A stretch of DNA of 53,393 bases from Pseudomonadota bacterium (GCA_018240685.1 JAFEFG010000022.1:1-53393), one strand, 5' to 3'. Shown: positions 8,624 to 19,405, counted from the stretch's first letter. The notes: generated by a model from the sequence alone, not told the origin. A program made the numbers and translations.

Positions 8624-10093
8624 TCAGAAAAGCGGCCTGGCTCCAAAACGGCCCATTGCCTGCAGCTCCGGGACCGCCTGGCCGAGAGGCTTCGAGGAAT
8701 CAGGCGAGGCACACGGCAGAAACTGCCCCGAACCCCGTTCCGCATTGAGCTTTCCGTTCTCGACCACGACGCGGCCGCGGCTCACCACGACAATCGGCCA
8801 ACCGCGGATCTCACGCCCCTCGTAGGGGGTGTAGCCGACGTTGTCGTGAAGATCCTTCCACTGGATCGTGAGTTCCTTGTCGGCATCCCAGATGGCGAAG
8901 TCGGCGTCCGAGCCCACCGCGATGACACCCTTGCGCGGATAGAGGCCGTAAAGACGCGCGTGGTTCGTGGACGTCAGGGCAACGAACTGCTGCAGGCTGA
9001 TACGTCCTTTCTGCACCCCCTCCGAAAAGAGCAACGGCAGCCGGATCTCGAGACCGGGCACACCGTTCGCCATCTCCTTGAAGGTCGTCTTGTCGCCCTT
9101 GGGGATCTTCCCTTTCTCGTTGAACTGATAGGGCGCATGATCCGAAGAGAAAGTCTGGAACGTGCCGTCCTTCAGCGCCGCCCAAACCGCCTCCTGCGCA
9201 GCCGAATCCCGAGGTGGTGGGCTGCAGCACCACATCGCTCCCTCGACGCCCGGCTTGTCCATGTCATCGGCGGTGAGGCCGATATACTGCGGGCAGGTTT
9301 CTCCGAAGACCTTCAGCCCCTTCTTCTGCGCCTGGCGCAGCGTCTCTATCGCCTCGATCTCCGACATGTGCACGATCAGCATCGGCGCATCGACCAGGCG
9401 TGCCAGCGAGATCGCTCGATTGGTCGCCTCGGCTTCCGCGATACGGGCATGGGCAATGGCGTGGAACTTCGGTGCAACGTGGCCCTGATCGACCAGGTGA
9501 TGCGCCAGCCACTGGATCACGTCGTGGTTTTCCGCATGCACCATGACGAGTGCGCCCTCGCGGCGCGCCAGCGCCAGGATGTCGAGGATCTGATAGTCGC
9601 TGAGCTTCAGCGCGTCATAGGTCATGTAGATCTTGAACGACGTGTAGCCGTCCTTGATCAGGGCCGGCAGTTCCTGTCCCAGGGCCTGCGGCGTGGGGTC
9701 GGAGACGATCAGATGAAAGGCGTAATCGATCACGGCCTTGGGCGTCGCCGCCTCGTGATACTCCTGCACCACTTTGCGCAATGACATGCCGCGATGTTGG
9801 GCAGCGAAGGGGATGATCGTCGTCGTGCCGCCGAATGCCGCCGACACCGTACCAGAATAGAAGTCGTCGGCGCACATCACACCCATGCCCGAGCGCTGCT
9901 CGACATGGACGTGGCTATCGACCCCGCCGGGCAACACGAACTTGTGGCCGGCGTCTATCTCACGCTTTGCCTGGCCTTGCAGACCGGGCTCGATCGCCAC
10001 GATGCGGCCGTCGGCGACGGCGATATCTCCTTCCAACTGGCGATCTTCGTTGACGATGCGGGCGTTTCGGACGATCAAATCGAAGTCGGACAT
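8624..10093 (-). CDS. hydA: Dihydropyrimidinase / D-hydantoinase
   Basis: Cytoplasmic binuclear-metal amidohydrolase of 489 residues that opens cyclic ureides: dihydrouracil and dihydrothymine in reductive pyrimidine breakdown, or 5-substituted hydantoins. The full metal set is visible: HVH (61, 63), the lysine that becomes carboxylated (Lys154 in FKIYMTY), His186 (VMVHAE), His242 (LIVHMSE) and Asp318 (FSSDHAPY). Length is normal for the family. It is transcribed after the DHDPS-family gene, 17 bases downstream of it and in the same direction, so the two are probably one operon. No dihydropyrimidine dehydrogenase or beta-ureidopropionase gene lies nearby, so a hydantoin or other cyclic amide imported by the adjacent ABC system is as likely as pyrimidine. 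The class is secure; the substrate is open. Confidence 0.92.
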   Translation of the reverse strand: MSDFDLIVRNARIVNEDRQLEGDIAVADGRIVAIEPGLQGQAKREIDAGHKFVLPGGVDSHVHVEQRSGMGVMCADDFYSGTVSAAFGGTTTIIPFAAQHRGMSLRKVVQEYHEAATPKAVIDYAFHLIVSDPTPQALGQELPALIKDGYTSFKIYMTYDALKLSDYQILDILALARREGALVMVHAENHDVIQWLAHHLVDQGHVAPKFHAIAHARIAEAEATNRAISLARLVDAPMLIVHMSEIEAIETLRQAQKKGLKVFGETCPQYIGLTADDMDKPGVEGAMWCCSPPPRDSAAQEAVWAALKDGTFQTFSSDHAPYQFNEKGKIPKGDKTTFKEMANGVPGLEIRLPLLFSEGVQKGRISLQQFVALTSTNHARLYGLYPRKGVIAVGSDADFAIWDADKELTIQWKDLHDNVGYTPYEGREIRGWPIVVVSRGRVVVENGKLNAERGSGQFLPCASPDSSKPLGQAVPELQAMGRFGARPLF

Positions 10094-10110
10094 GGTCTTG
10101 CTCTGCTCTC

Positions 10111-11070
10111 CTATTCCGCTGCCGCTTTCCGGCCCCGCCCCGCCGCCGCGAGTCGACGGTCGAGACGTGTAATCAACGAATCGAGTTCGGCACGATCCGC
10201 TGTCGTCAACGACGACCCCGGTGCCCTCTGCTTCGGACTCTTGATCGCACCGCGCCGGAAAAGCACTTCTTTACGCAGGGCCAGACCGATCGCTGGCTGC
10301 ACTTCGTGCCGTACCAGCGGCAGATAGATATCGAACAGGTCCTCCGCCTCCTCCACCTTGCCGGTGCGGAAGAGGTCATAGACCTCGACCAACATCTCAG
10401 GCCAGGCAAACCCGGTCATGGCGCCGTCGGCGCCCCGGCGCAGTTCCTGCGGATAGTAGAGGCCGCCATTGCCGACCAGGATCGAGACGCGACGCCGGCC
10501 GGCCTTCTTCTCGCCTTCGCGAATCCGCGTCAGCTTCGCCAGGCCCGGTGCATCCTCGTGCTTCAGCATCACGAGTTGCTTGAAGTCGTCCACGAGTCGC
10601 TCGAACACGGCTGTCGGCAGATAGACGCCGGTCGCTTGCGGATAGTCCTGATAAACGACGGGGATGTCCGATCCGAGAGCCGCAAAGGCCTGAGCATAGT
10701 AATTATAGATTCCGTCGTCGCCCTTGAGCGCCGGCGGCGGCGCGACCATGACACCGGCGGCACCAGCAACCATCACCTCGTGCGCCAGGCGCCGCAGATT
10801 CTCGATACCGGCATGGCTCACACCCACGATCACCTGACGATCGCCCGCCCGGCGGATCACGCGCTTCACGACATCGAGAGACTCCTCGACCGTGAGCTTG
10901 TGTGCCTCGCCCATCATGCCGAGCAGCGTGAATCCATGTACGCCGCACCCCAAATAAAAATCAGTCAGCGAGTCGACGCTTTCAAGATCGAGCGCTCCGT
11001 CGTCGGTAAATGGCGTGGCGGCAATAATAAAGACGCCCTTGGCTTGCTCTGTGAGTTTTCCTGAGGACAT
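10111..11070 (-). CDS. DHDPS/N-acetylneuraminate lyase family protein
   Basis: TIM-barrel Schiff-base aldolase/lyase family member of 319 residues. The Schiff-base lysine is Lys170 (VMLKHED) and a tyrosine lies at 140 (VVYQDYP). The usual GTTGE loop of dihydrodipicolinate synthase reads GMMGE (51-55), so both threonines that normally contact substrate or relay protons are replaced by Met. The C-terminus is longer than typical DapA and ends in a basic, Ala-rich tail. It is first in a two-gene minus-strand operon with the dihydropyrimidinase, which with the divergent ABC importer points to catabolism of an imported compound and not to lysine synthesis. Some other 2-oxo-acid aldolase, hydratase or dehydratase activity is likely. 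Family is secure; function is unknown. Confidence 0.85.
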   Translation of the reverse strand: MSSGKLTEQAKGVFIIAATPFTDDGALDLESVDSLTDFYLGCGVHGFTLLGMMGEAHKLTVEESLDVVKRVIRRAGDRQVIVGVSHAGIENLRRLAHEVMVAGAAGVMVAPPPALKGDDGIYNYYAQAFAALGSDIPVVYQDYPQATGVYLPTAVFERLVDDFKQLVMLKHEDAPGLAKLTRIREGEKKAGRRRVSILVGNGGLYYPQELRRGADGAMTGFAWPEMLVEVYDLFRTGKVEEAEDLFDIYLPLVRHEVQPAIGLALRKEVLFRRGAIKSPKQRAPGSSLTTADRAELDSLITRLDRRLAAAGRGRKAAAE

Positions 11071-11182
11071 GGCAACGCTCCCGGCGCGTTTCTTGCAGCG
11101 ATTGTGCCAGCCGTCACGCCCTTGTCGAGCGCGACGGTCTCGGCCACCGTCTTAGCGAGGAAAGGGGCAGGTTTCGAACGAA
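11071..11182. promoter_or_regulatory. Divergent intergenic region between the lyase/hydantoinase operon and the ABC importer operon
   Basis: This 112-base gap separates two head-to-head transcription units and must hold both promoters. I see no convincing -35/-10 pair or clear operator palindrome by eye. A regulator acting on both operons would be expected to bind here, but no regulator gene is present in this block. Confidence 0.4.
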
Positions 11183-12121
11183 ATGGCGCGTCATATCGCT
11201 CATCGGCTGATGGTTTCTCTGCCTGTCCTGCTAGGCGTCCTGTTGATCGGCTTTCTTTTGCTGCAGGTGGTGCCCACCGATCCCGCAACGGTTTCGGCGG
11301 GACCAAGCGCGACCAAGGCCGACATCGATGCCATCCGACAGGAAATGGGACTCGACAAACCGCTCTATGTGCAATTCGGCAAGTACATCGCGCGTGTGCT
11401 GCAGCTCGATCTCGGCCGCTCGATGATTTCGAACCGCACGGTCTCCGAGGAGATCGGCAACACACTGGGACCGACCGTCGAACTCATGCTCGCCTGCCTG
11501 ATCTGGGCCGCGCCGCTCGGTATAGTCTTGGGCACGCTCGCTGCGCGAAAGCGTGGCACCTTGATCGACCGTTGCATCATGGCACTCTCAGTGATGGGCG
11601 TGTCGGTGCCCGTGTTCTGGGTCGGGCTGCTTCTGATCCAATACATAGGCGGATCCGGATGGCTGCCGTTCCAGGGACGCGACGGACCGCTCTGGACCCT
11701 CGCCGGCGCCAAGAGCATCATCCTGCCCGCTATCACCCTCGGCGCCATATTCGTCGGCCCGGTCGCGCGTATGACGCGCACTTCGTTGCTCGAGACGTTG
11801 AACGCCGACTATGTGCGCACGGCGCGCGCGAAAGGCGCCTCCGATTGGCGCGTCACGATCCGCCATGCGTTGCGCAACGCCCTGATTCCCGTCGTAACGC
11901 TGATTGGACTGCAGATCGGCTTCCTTCTCGGCGGTTCCGTCGTGACGGAAACGATGTTCTCCTGGCCCGGCGTGGGTCGCATGGCCGTAGGTGCCATCAC
12001 CTCAAGCGACTTCCCGCTGGCCCAAGGCGCCATCCTCGTGCTCGCCATCGGGTTCATGCTGGTGAACCTCCTGGTCGACGTCCTTTACGCCTATCTCGAT
12101 CCGCGGATCGCGCGGGCATGA
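11183..12121 (+). CDS. Peptide-type ABC transporter permease, DppB-like
   Basis: Inner-membrane permease of 312 residues from the dipeptide/oligopeptide/nickel importer family. It has an N-terminal membrane segment (about 9-29), the characteristic long periplasmic region (LGLDKPLYVQFGKYI, DLGRSM), several more helices, and the EAA-type coupling loop (YVRTARAKGAS, followed by RHALRNALIPV) that contacts the ATPase. It is the first gene of the plus-strand operon. The DppC-like permease starts 10 bases after its stop. It is expected to pair with that permease and both ATPases downstream. Confidence 0.93.
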   Translation: MARHIAHRLMVSLPVLLGVLLIGFLLLQVVPTDPATVSAGPSATKADIDAIRQEMGLDKPLYVQFGKYIARVLQLDLGRSMISNRTVSEEIGNTLGPTVELMLACLIWAAPLGIVLGTLAARKRGTLIDRCIMALSVMGVSVPVFWVGLLLIQYIGGSGWLPFQGRDGPLWTLAGAKSIILPAITLGAIFVGPVARMTRTSLLETLNADYVRTARAKGASDWRVTIRHALRNALIPVVTLIGLQIGFLLGGSVVTETMFSWPGVGRMAVGAITSSDFPLAQGAILVLAIGFMLVNLLVDVLYAYLDPRIARA

Positions 12122-12131
12122 GGATCCGGTC

Positions 12132-13037
12132 ATGACCGACGCCGCCATTTCGCTCCAAAGCGATGCCGATCAACGCGCCATCGCAGCTCTTCGCCGCAAG
12201 AATGCCGTCTGGCGGCGCATTCTCAAGGATCCCGCGGCAGCGATCGCGGCGTTCTTCCTGCTCCTTCTCGTGGCATCGGCTATCCTGGCGCCCTGGATCG
12301 CTCCATTCGATCCCTATGCCAGCAACATGCGCTATCGGCTTTGCGGCATCGGCTCGGCGCGCTGTGCTCAGTTCCTGCTCGGCGCCGATCAGACGGGCCG
12401 GGATATGGTCAGCCGGCTGCTGTTCGGTCTGCGGTCGACCCTGACGATCGGTGTCATCGCCGTCCTGATCGGCGGCGGCATCGGCACCGTCATCGGCCTG
12501 ACGGCCGCCTACTACCGCCGCCTCGACGCCCCGCTGATGCGGCTGGTCGACGTTCTGCTCTCCTTCCCGCCGATCCTGTTCGGGCTTGCGATCGCCGCGG
12601 TCGTCGGCGCCGGCCTGCCCGGCCTCATCCTGGCTTTGTGCGTGACGTCGATCCCGACCATCGCGCGCATTTCGCGAGGGGCTGCTGCGTCGGTGATGCA
12701 GCAGGAATACATGGAGGCCGGTCGCGCCGTGGGGCTCGGTGATGGCGCCCTGATCTGGCGCTATCTCGCCATCAACTGCTGGCCTACGATTCTGATCTAC
12801 ATAACCCTGCAGCTCGGCCAGGCGATCCTGCTCGGTGCCGCACTCTCGTTCCTCGGTCTCGGCGCCCAGCCACCGGTCGCCGAACTCGGCAGCATGGCGG
12901 CCGACGGCCGGAAGTTCCTCACCATCGCACCGCACGTATCGACACTTCCCTGCGCGGTGATCTTTCTCGTCGTCCTCGCCTTCAATGTTCTCGGTGACGC
13001 CTTGCGCGACGCCCTGGATCCCAAGCTCAGACAGTAG
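12132..13037 (+). CDS. Peptide-type ABC transporter permease, DppC-like
   Basis: Second inner-membrane permease, 301 residues. It has an N-terminal OppC-type helix (about 35-60), then DQTGRDMVSRLLFG, further membrane helices, and an EAA-like loop (YMEAGRAVGLGDG). The periplasmic stretch carries two cysteines in LCGIGSARC, which could form a disulfide. It starts at ATG 12132 with an AGGA ribosome-binding site. Gene order DppB-DppC-binding protein is typical of this importer family. Confidence 0.93.
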   Translation: MTDAAISLQSDADQRAIAALRRKNAVWRRILKDPAAAIAAFFLLLLVASAILAPWIAPFDPYASNMRYRLCGIGSARCAQFLLGADQTGRDMVSRLLFGLRSTLTIGVIAVLIGGGIGTVIGLTAAYYRRLDAPLMRLVDVLLSFPPILFGLAIAAVVGAGLPGLILALCVTSIPTIARISRGAAASVMQQEYMEAGRAVGLGDGALIWRYLAINCWPTILIYITLQLGQAILLGAALSFLGLGAQPPVAELGSMAADGRKFLTIAPHVSTLPCAVIFLVVLAFNVLGDALRDALDPKLRQ

Positions 13038-13047
13038 GAGGTCAGTT

Positions 13048-14628
13048 ATGAGTAAGCGTTTCATGTGGGCAACGCTCGCCGCGATCGCGACCGCGGCGGC
13101 CGCTGCAACACCGGCTTTTGCCCAGAAGACAGTGACGATCTTGCGCGAGATCGACACCGATCGTTACGATCCGCACAAGTCCACGGCGCGCTCCGGCGCC
13201 GAAGTCATCTACATGATGGGTGACACGCTGGTGAACCTGGACTTCGACATGAAGACGTTGAAGCCGGGTCTTGCCAAGAGCTGGACGGTCTCGCCGGACG
13301 GCCTCACCTACACCTTCAAGCTGCGCGACGACGTCACCTTCTGCAGCGGCAAGAAATTCACCGCCAAGGACGTGGTCGCAACCTACGAACGCTGGCTTGA
13401 TCCTGCGACCAAGGGACTGGTCAAGTGGCGTATGGGCGACGTGGACAAGGTCACCGCGCTTGACGACTACACCGTCGAGTACAAGCTCAAGAAGCCCTTC
13501 TCCGAACTGCTCTATCAGATGACGCAGTACTTCCATACGATCATCAATGTCGATCAGGCCAAGCAGCTTGGCGCTGATTTTGGCGTCAAGGGCTTCGATG
13601 GCACGGGACCGTACTGCTTCGAGAGCTGGACGCCGCGCGATTCGACGGTTCTGACGAAGCATGCCGGCTACAAGTGGGGACCGCCGATCTACGACTACAC
13701 CGAGGCGCAGGTCGACAAGGTGATCTGGAAGGTCGTGCCCGAAGAGAACACCCGCGTAACGGCGCTGCAGACGAATCCATCGGACGTCAGCCAGTACGTT
13801 CCCTACTGGTCGCTCAAGGATCTGATGGCCGACAAGAAGCTCTCGGTGACCAAGGCGCAGAACTACTTCTGGACCTACTTCATCGGCTTCAAGATCGATC
13901 ATGAGCTGGTGAACGACGTGCGCGTGCGCGAAGCACTCAATCTCGCCGTCGACCAGAAGGCGATCACGGACGCCGTCACCTTCGGCTTCGCCGAACCCGC
14001 CGACACGATGCTCGAACCCGGCGTGCTCGACTACGATACCAAGCTGGACAAGACGAAGTACGGCGAGAACGTCAAGAAGGCCGAGGCTCTGCTCGATGAG
14101 GCGGGCTGGAAGAAGGGTCCGGACGGCTTCCGCTACAAGGACGGCAAGAAGCTGGCGCCGCTGCTGTACGGCATTTCGGGCGCCTTCAAGGAGATCGCCG
14201 AAGCGGTCCAGGGCGACTTGCGCAAGGTCGGCGTCGATCTGCAGATCCAGCTCTTCGATGCGACCGTCGCCTGGGGCAAGCTCGCGACGCAGGAGTTCGA
14301 TGCCTTCGGCATGAGCTTCCCCTATGTCAGCGCTGGCGATGCGTTGAACCTCTACTTCCGCTCATCGAACACGCCGACGCCCAACCGCATGAACTGGAAG
14401 GACAAGGAGACCGACGCGTTGCTCGACAAGGGCATGATGGCAACAGACGACGCCACCCGTGCCGCAGCGTACAAGGCGGTCCAGGAGAAGGTCCATGACG
14501 CGTTCGTCTGGATTCCCCTGTTCCACGAGCCGCTGTTCATCGTGGCAGGCGCCAAGCTCAAGCCCATCAAGGCTCACGGCAACTACGGCTGCGGCCTCTA
14601 CAAGGGCCTGGGGATCGCGTTCAAGTAA
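13048..14628 (+). CDS. ABC transporter substrate-binding protein, family 5
   Basis: Periplasmic binding protein of 526 residues that would select the ligand for the flanking permeases. The signal peptide ends at AFA before QKTVTI. The mature start (REIDTDRYDPHKS) and later features such as SWTVSPDGLTYTFKLRDDVTF are typical of the SBP_bac_5 fold used by dipeptide, oligopeptide, nickel and opine importers. The ATG at 13048 follows an AGGAGG site at 13036-13041 and gives a clean signal peptide; upstream in-frame starts would overlap the permease and spoil the signal sequence. Ligand identity cannot be read. The catabolic neighbours suggest a cyclic amide, hydantoin, N-heterocycle or peptide-like compound. 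Confidence 0.93.
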   Translation: MSKRFMWATLAAIATAAAAATPAFAQKTVTILREIDTDRYDPHKSTARSGAEVIYMMGDTLVNLDFDMKTLKPGLAKSWTVSPDGLTYTFKLRDDVTFCSGKKFTAKDVVATYERWLDPATKGLVKWRMGDVDKVTALDDYTVEYKLKKPFSELLYQMTQYFHTIINVDQAKQLGADFGVKGFDGTGPYCFESWTPRDSTVLTKHAGYKWGPPIYDYTEAQVDKVIWKVVPEENTRVTALQTNPSDVSQYVPYWSLKDLMADKKLSVTKAQNYFWTYFIGFKIDHELVNDVRVREALNLAVDQKAITDAVTFGFAEPADTMLEPGVLDYDTKLDKTKYGENVKKAEALLDEAGWKKGPDGFRYKDGKKLAPLLYGISGAFKEIAEAVQGDLRKVGVDLQIQLFDATVAWGKLATQEFDAFGMSFPYVSAGDALNLYFRSSNTPTPNRMNWKDKETDALLDKGMMATDDATRAAAYKAVQEKVHDAFVWIPLFHEPLFIVAGAKLKPIKAHGNYGCGLYKGLGIAFK

Positions 14629-14656
14629 TCCCCTATCCTAGGGAGTCGTCCGGAAA

Positions 14657-14688
14657 GGGATGGCCAGCACACCGTTGTTGGCTGTCCC
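14657..14688 (+). other. Intercistronic hairpin after the binding-protein gene
   Basis: Arms at 14657-14666 (GGGATGGCCA) and 14679-14688 (TGGCTGTCCC) pair over 10 positions, two of them G-U, around a 12-base loop. No U-run follows, so it does not look like a full terminator. Such hairpins between a binding-protein gene and downstream transporter genes often stabilise the upstream mRNA and attenuate the rest. A smaller CCCTA/TAGGG stem lies just before it at 14631-14643. Confidence 0.45.
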
Positions 14689-14744
14689 CTCCGGTATCCT
14701 CCGCCAGTCGCGGGGGAGCAGCGGAGTTATCGAGGGAGCAAGGA

Positions 14745-16208
14745 ATGAAGACCACGAGAATCGCCGGTCTCGATCACATCGTGGCGTGGGACGATGCGGA
14801 GCAACGGCATGTCTATCTCGACGGCGCCGATCTCGTGTTCAAAGGCAACGAAATCGTGCATGTCGGGCCAGGTTACGCCGGGGCGACCGATGCCACCGTC
14901 GACGGCAAGGGCTTCATGGCCATTCCGGGCTTCATCAATGTCCATAGCCATCCCTTCTCCGAGCCGGCCAACAAGGGGCTGACGGAGGAGTACGGCAGCG
15001 ACAAGCTCGGCCAGAGCTCGCTCTACGAATATCTCACCGTGTTCGGCCTTGCGCCCGAGGATGCCGGTCCTTCGACGCAAGTGGCGATGTCTGAGCTGCT
15101 GAAGAGCGGCGTCACGACCATCACGGATCTCTCGATGGCACGGGATGGCTGGGTCGAAGATCTTGCCCAAACCGGCATCCGGGCCGTCGTCTGCCCGATG
15201 ATGCGGCAGGGCGTCTGGTTTACCGAAAACGGCCACACTGTCGAGTATGCCTGGGACGAGAAGGCCGGTGAGAAGGCTTTCGAGGCGTCGATGAAGACCA
15301 TCGACGAGGCGATCCGGCATCCCAGCGGCCGCATCGGCGGCATGGCCGGACCGGCGCAGATCGACACCTGCCGCGAAGGCTTCTTCAGGGAGGCCCTGCA
15401 GGAAGCAAGGAAGCGCGGCATTCCCATGCAGACGCACGCCTGCCAGGCCGTCGTCGAGTTTCATGAGATGGTCCATCGTTACGGCAAGACACCGATCGAG
15501 TGGCTTGAATCGATCGGCGTGCTGGGCCCCGACCTCATCATCGGTCACGGCATCTTCCTCAACGACCACCCGCAGATTCACTATCCACACGGCAACGACT
15601 TCGAACGATTGCGCGATTCGGGTGCTTCCGTGGCGCACTGCCCCACGGTCTTCGTGCGCCGGGCCATGGTGATGAACTCCCTCGGCCGTTACATGAACGC
15701 GGGCATCACCGTCGGCATCGGGACCGACACCTTTCCACACAACATGGTCGATGAGATTCGGCTGGCTTGCTACGTGGCCCGCGCTTTCACGGGCAACTAC
15801 AAGATGGGCACCACCCGCCACGCCTTCGAAGCGGCGACGATCGGCGGCGCAAAGATGCTGCGCCGACCCGACCTCGGCCGCCTGGCGCCCGGGTGCAAGG
15901 CAGACTTCTCCCTGGTCGACATGGGCCACCCCTACATGCAGCCGAGTCACGAGCCGGTCCGCAGCCTGATCTATTCCGCGAGCGAGCGTGCAATTCGCCA
16001 CGTCTATGTCGACGGCACACAGGTGGTTCGCGACGGCAAGGTCCTGACCATCGACGTCGAGGCAGCAACCGCCGGCTTGATCGAGGGCCAGCGCAAGCGC
16101 CTCAAGACGGTAAGCGAACGCGATTGGGCCGGCCGCGATGCCGACGCACTGTCTCCGCCGGTTTACGCGACCAGGGATCGACTGCCGCAATCGAGACCGG
16201 TGACATGA
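14745..16208 (+). CDS. Amidohydrolase-family deaminase/hydrolase (chlorohydrolase/SAH-deaminase-like)
   Basis: Cytoplasmic metal-dependent hydrolase of 487 residues from the amidohydrolase superfamily branch that includes guanine deaminase, 5'-methylthioadenosine/SAH deaminase and the triazine hydrolases. Metal ligands visible are His67 and His69 (NVHSHP), a THACQA His near 231, IIGHGIF, and Asp328 ([11 protein letters not shown]). The start is ATG 14745 after GAGGGAGCAAGGA. It lies inside the importer operon, between the binding protein and the ATPases, which is good evidence that it acts on the imported compound, for example by deamination of a heterocycle. The exact substrate is not assignable. 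Confidence 0.87.
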   Translation: MKTTRIAGLDHIVAWDDAEQRHVYLDGADLVFKGNEIVHVGPGYAGATDATVDGKGFMAIPGFINVHSHPFSEPANKGLTEEYGSDKLGQSSLYEYLTVFGLAPEDAGPSTQVAMSELLKSGVTTITDLSMARDGWVEDLAQTGIRAVVCPMMRQGVWFTENGHTVEYAWDEKAGEKAFEASMKTIDEAIRHPSGRIGGMAGPAQIDTCREGFFREALQEARKRGIPMQTHACQAVVEFHEMVHRYGKTPIEWLESIGVLGPDLIIGHGIFLNDHPQIHYPHGNDFERLRDSGASVAHCPTVFVRRAMVMNSLGRYMNAGITVGIGTDTFPHNMVDEIRLACYVARAFTGNYKMGTTRHAFEAATIGGAKMLRRPDLGRLAPGCKADFSLVDMGHPYMQPSHEPVRSLIYSASERAIRHVYVDGTQVVRDGKVLTIDVEAATAGLIEGQRKRLKTVSERDWAGRDADALSPPVYATRDRLPQSRPVT

Positions 16209-16230
16209 CACGAAACTGCGAAGCCTCCCG

Positions 16231-17231
<1,001 letters not shown>

Positions 17232-17235
<4 letters not shown>

Positions 17236-18296
17236 TGCCCCCTCTCCTTTCCATCGAAGGTCTCGCCAAGCACTTCCCCGTGCATCGCGGCGTCGTATTC
17301 CAGAGCAAGGTCGGCAGTGTTCGCGCCGTGGACGGACTGTCGTTCGATGTCGCCCAGGGCGAAACGCTCGCGCTTGTCGGAGAATCCGGCTGCGGCAAGT
17401 CAACGACGGGCCGCATGATCCTGCGCCTGATGGAAGCAAGCGCAGGCTCCATCCGCTTCGGCGGCAAGGATGTGCGCACCCTTGACCGGCGCGCCCTGCG
17501 GGACCTGCGGCGCGACATCCAGATCATCTTCCAGGATCCCTACGCCTCGCTCAATCCGCGCCTCACGGTGGGCGAAACCCTGGCCGAGCCGCTGCGGCTC
17601 CACCGCCTGGCATCAGGCGCCAAACTACGGCAGCGCATCGACAGCCTACTGGCCGAGGTCGGTCTCTCGCCCTGGCATGCCTTGCGCTACCCCCACGAAT
17701 TCTCCGGCGGACAGCGGCAGCGCATCGGCATCGCCCGCGCGCTCGCGTCGGAGCCCAAACTGATCGTCTGCGACGAGCCCGTCTCCGCGCTCGATGTGTC
17801 GATCCAGGCGCAGGTCATCAACCTCCTTCAGGACCTCAAGCAGAAGCGCGGCCTCTCCTACATTTTCATCGCCCACGACCTTGCCGTCGTGCGCCACATC
17901 AGCGATCGCGTCGCCGTGATGTATCTGGGCAAGATCGTCGAACTGGCGCCCAAGCGCCGCCTGTTCTCGATGCCGCGCCATCCCTATACGCAGGCGCTTC
18001 TGTCCGCTGTGCCGGTACCGGACCCCGGCGCCAAGCGGGCGCGGCTTCGCCTGACCGGCGATATTCCGAGCCCTCTCAATCCTCCGGCCGGTTGTCGCTT
18101 CCATACGCGCTGCGTCCACGCCACGGATCGCTGCAAGCTCGAGGAACCGGCATTGCGGCCGATTGGAACGGAAGGCGAGAAAGTGGCCTGCCATTTCGCG
18201 GAGCAGATTGTCCCGCCGACGCTCGTGCCCGAGAACGAGCCGCCCTACGCGGCCCGGCTGGCGGCATTGCGCAAGTTCAGGCCGGCAAGCACCTGA
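17232..18296 (+). CDS. Peptide-type ABC transporter ATP-binding protein, DppF-like
   Basis: Second ATPase subunit, 354 residues from ATG 17232. It has Walker [10 protein letters not shown]-loop [10 protein letters not shown], signature FSGGQRQR, Walker [13 protein letters not shown] and the C-terminal [18 protein letters not shown] motif. I chose ATG 17232 because it forms an ATGA overlap with the upstream ATPase; the longer in-frame start at 17184 would lie well inside that gene. It completes the importer and ends the operon 16 bases before the convergent FNR stop. Confidence 0.93.
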
Positions 18297-18312
18297 CGTC
18301 CCCCGGCCGCCA

Positions 18313-19335
18313 TCAGGCGGTGGGCACGCCCGAAGTCGTCGAATATTCGAAGTGCAGCGGCTGCTCGGGATGGATCAGGGCGTAGGCGGAACGCGCGGCC
18401 ACTGCTGCTTCCGCAAAGCCAGTGAGGATCAGCTTCAACTTGCCCGGATAGGTCACCACGTCACCGATCGCGAACAGCCCCGGCCGATTCGTCTCGGCCG
18501 TGGCAGGATCGATCGAGATCTGGTGACGCTCCAGCGCCAGGCCCCAGTCGGCGATCGGCCCGAGCGACATCGAAAGCCCGAAGAACGGCAGCAGGATGTC
18601 TGCGGGGATCTTCTTCTCCATGCCGTCGAGCGTCGCCAAATTCACTGCCGTGAGTTTGCCGTCGGCGCCGTCAAGGCTCTGAAGCTGGTATGGAACCACG
18701 AGATCGATCTTTCCAGCCGCCGCTAGGGCCTTGAGTTGGGCCTCGCTCTCGGGCGCTGCGCGAAACCTGTCGCGCCGGTGGATCACAGACACCCTGGCAG
18801 CAACCTCGGCCAGAGAAAGAGCCCAGTCGACCGCCGTATCGCCCCCGCCGGCGATGACGATGCGTTTGCCCCGGAAGTTCTCGCGTTGCGTGACATAATA
18901 GAAGACGCTCTTTCCTTCGAAGGCCTCGATCCCCTCGAGCGGCGGCCGGTTCGGGCCGAAGGCGCCGACACCTGCCGCCACGATCACAGCCCGTGCCTGG
19001 ATCACCGTGCCTTTGGAGGTGGTGAGCCGCCAGTAGCCGCCCGTCGCCGGCTCGAGCGACTGGACCTGCTGACCAAGGTGATAGACCGGCTGAAACGGCG
19101 CCGCCTGCGCCTTCAGACGGACAATGAGTTCCGCCGCCTCCACACGCGGAAAGCCCGGGATGTCATAAATGGGCTTCTCCGGATAGAGCGCCGTGCACTG
19201 GCCGCCGACATCGTCGAGGACGTCGATGACGTGGCATCGCAGGCGCGCCATGCCGCATTCGAACACGGCGAACAGCCCGATGGGGCCCGCTCCCACAATG
19301 GCGACGTCGGTCTGATGCATGTGTCCGCTGGTCAT
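18313..19335 (-). CDS. Ferredoxin--NADP+ reductase, thioredoxin-reductase-like type
   Basis: FAD enzyme of 340 residues exchanging electrons between NADPH and ferredoxin. The FAD motif is GAGPIG (about 15-20), then VGGQCTALYPEKPIYDIPGFP, and the NADPH site is GGGDTAVDWAL. There is no CxxC redox pair, which separates it from true thioredoxin reductases. It starts at ATG 19335, with an alternative ATG at 19320 that would remove five residues. It lies downstream of the tRNA-Met terminator and near the isc operon whose Fdx needs a reductant; a role as that reductase is reasonable but inferred. Confidence 0.9.
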   Translation of the reverse strand: MTSGHMHQTDVAIVGAGPIGLFAVFECGMARLRCHVIDVLDDVGGQCTALYPEKPIYDIPGFPRVEAAELIVRLKAQAAPFQPVYHLGQQVQSLEPATGGYWRLTTSKGTVIQARAVIVAAGVGAFGPNRPPLEGIEAFEGKSVFYYVTQRENFRGKRIVIAGGGDTAVDWALSLAEVAARVSVIHRRDRFRAAPESEAQLKALAAAGKIDLVVPYQLQSLDGADGKLTAVNLATLDGMEKKIPADILLPFFGLSMSLGPIADWGLALERHQISIDPATAETNRPGLFAIGDVVTYPGKLKLILTGFAEAAVAARSAYALIHPEQPLHFEYSTTSGVPTA

Positions 19336-19370
19336 GGCGCTAAACTGGCCGAGCCATCCTGCAAAGGAAA

Positions 19371-19398
19371 GGCCCCGGCCGGGAGTCCGACCGGGGCC
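19371..19398 (-). terminator. Rho-independent terminator downstream of tRNA-Met
   Basis: Perfect 8-bp arms GGCCCCGG (19371-19378) and CCGGGGCC (19391-19398) surround a 12-base loop. On the minus strand the stem is followed by TTTCCTTT. It lies 7 bases beyond the tRNA 3' end, and isolates the tRNA from the FNR gene. Confidence 0.8.
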
Positions 19399-19405
19399 TG
19401 AAAAT

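Noticed and set aside
10111..11070. Calling this gene dapA.
   Set aside because: The GTTGE loop is GMMGE, and the neighbours are catabolic.
11104..12135. Plus-strand frame overlapping the DppB-like permease in another frame.
   Set aside because: Its product is Arg-rich with no membrane helices; the permease frame has clear helices and the coupling loop.
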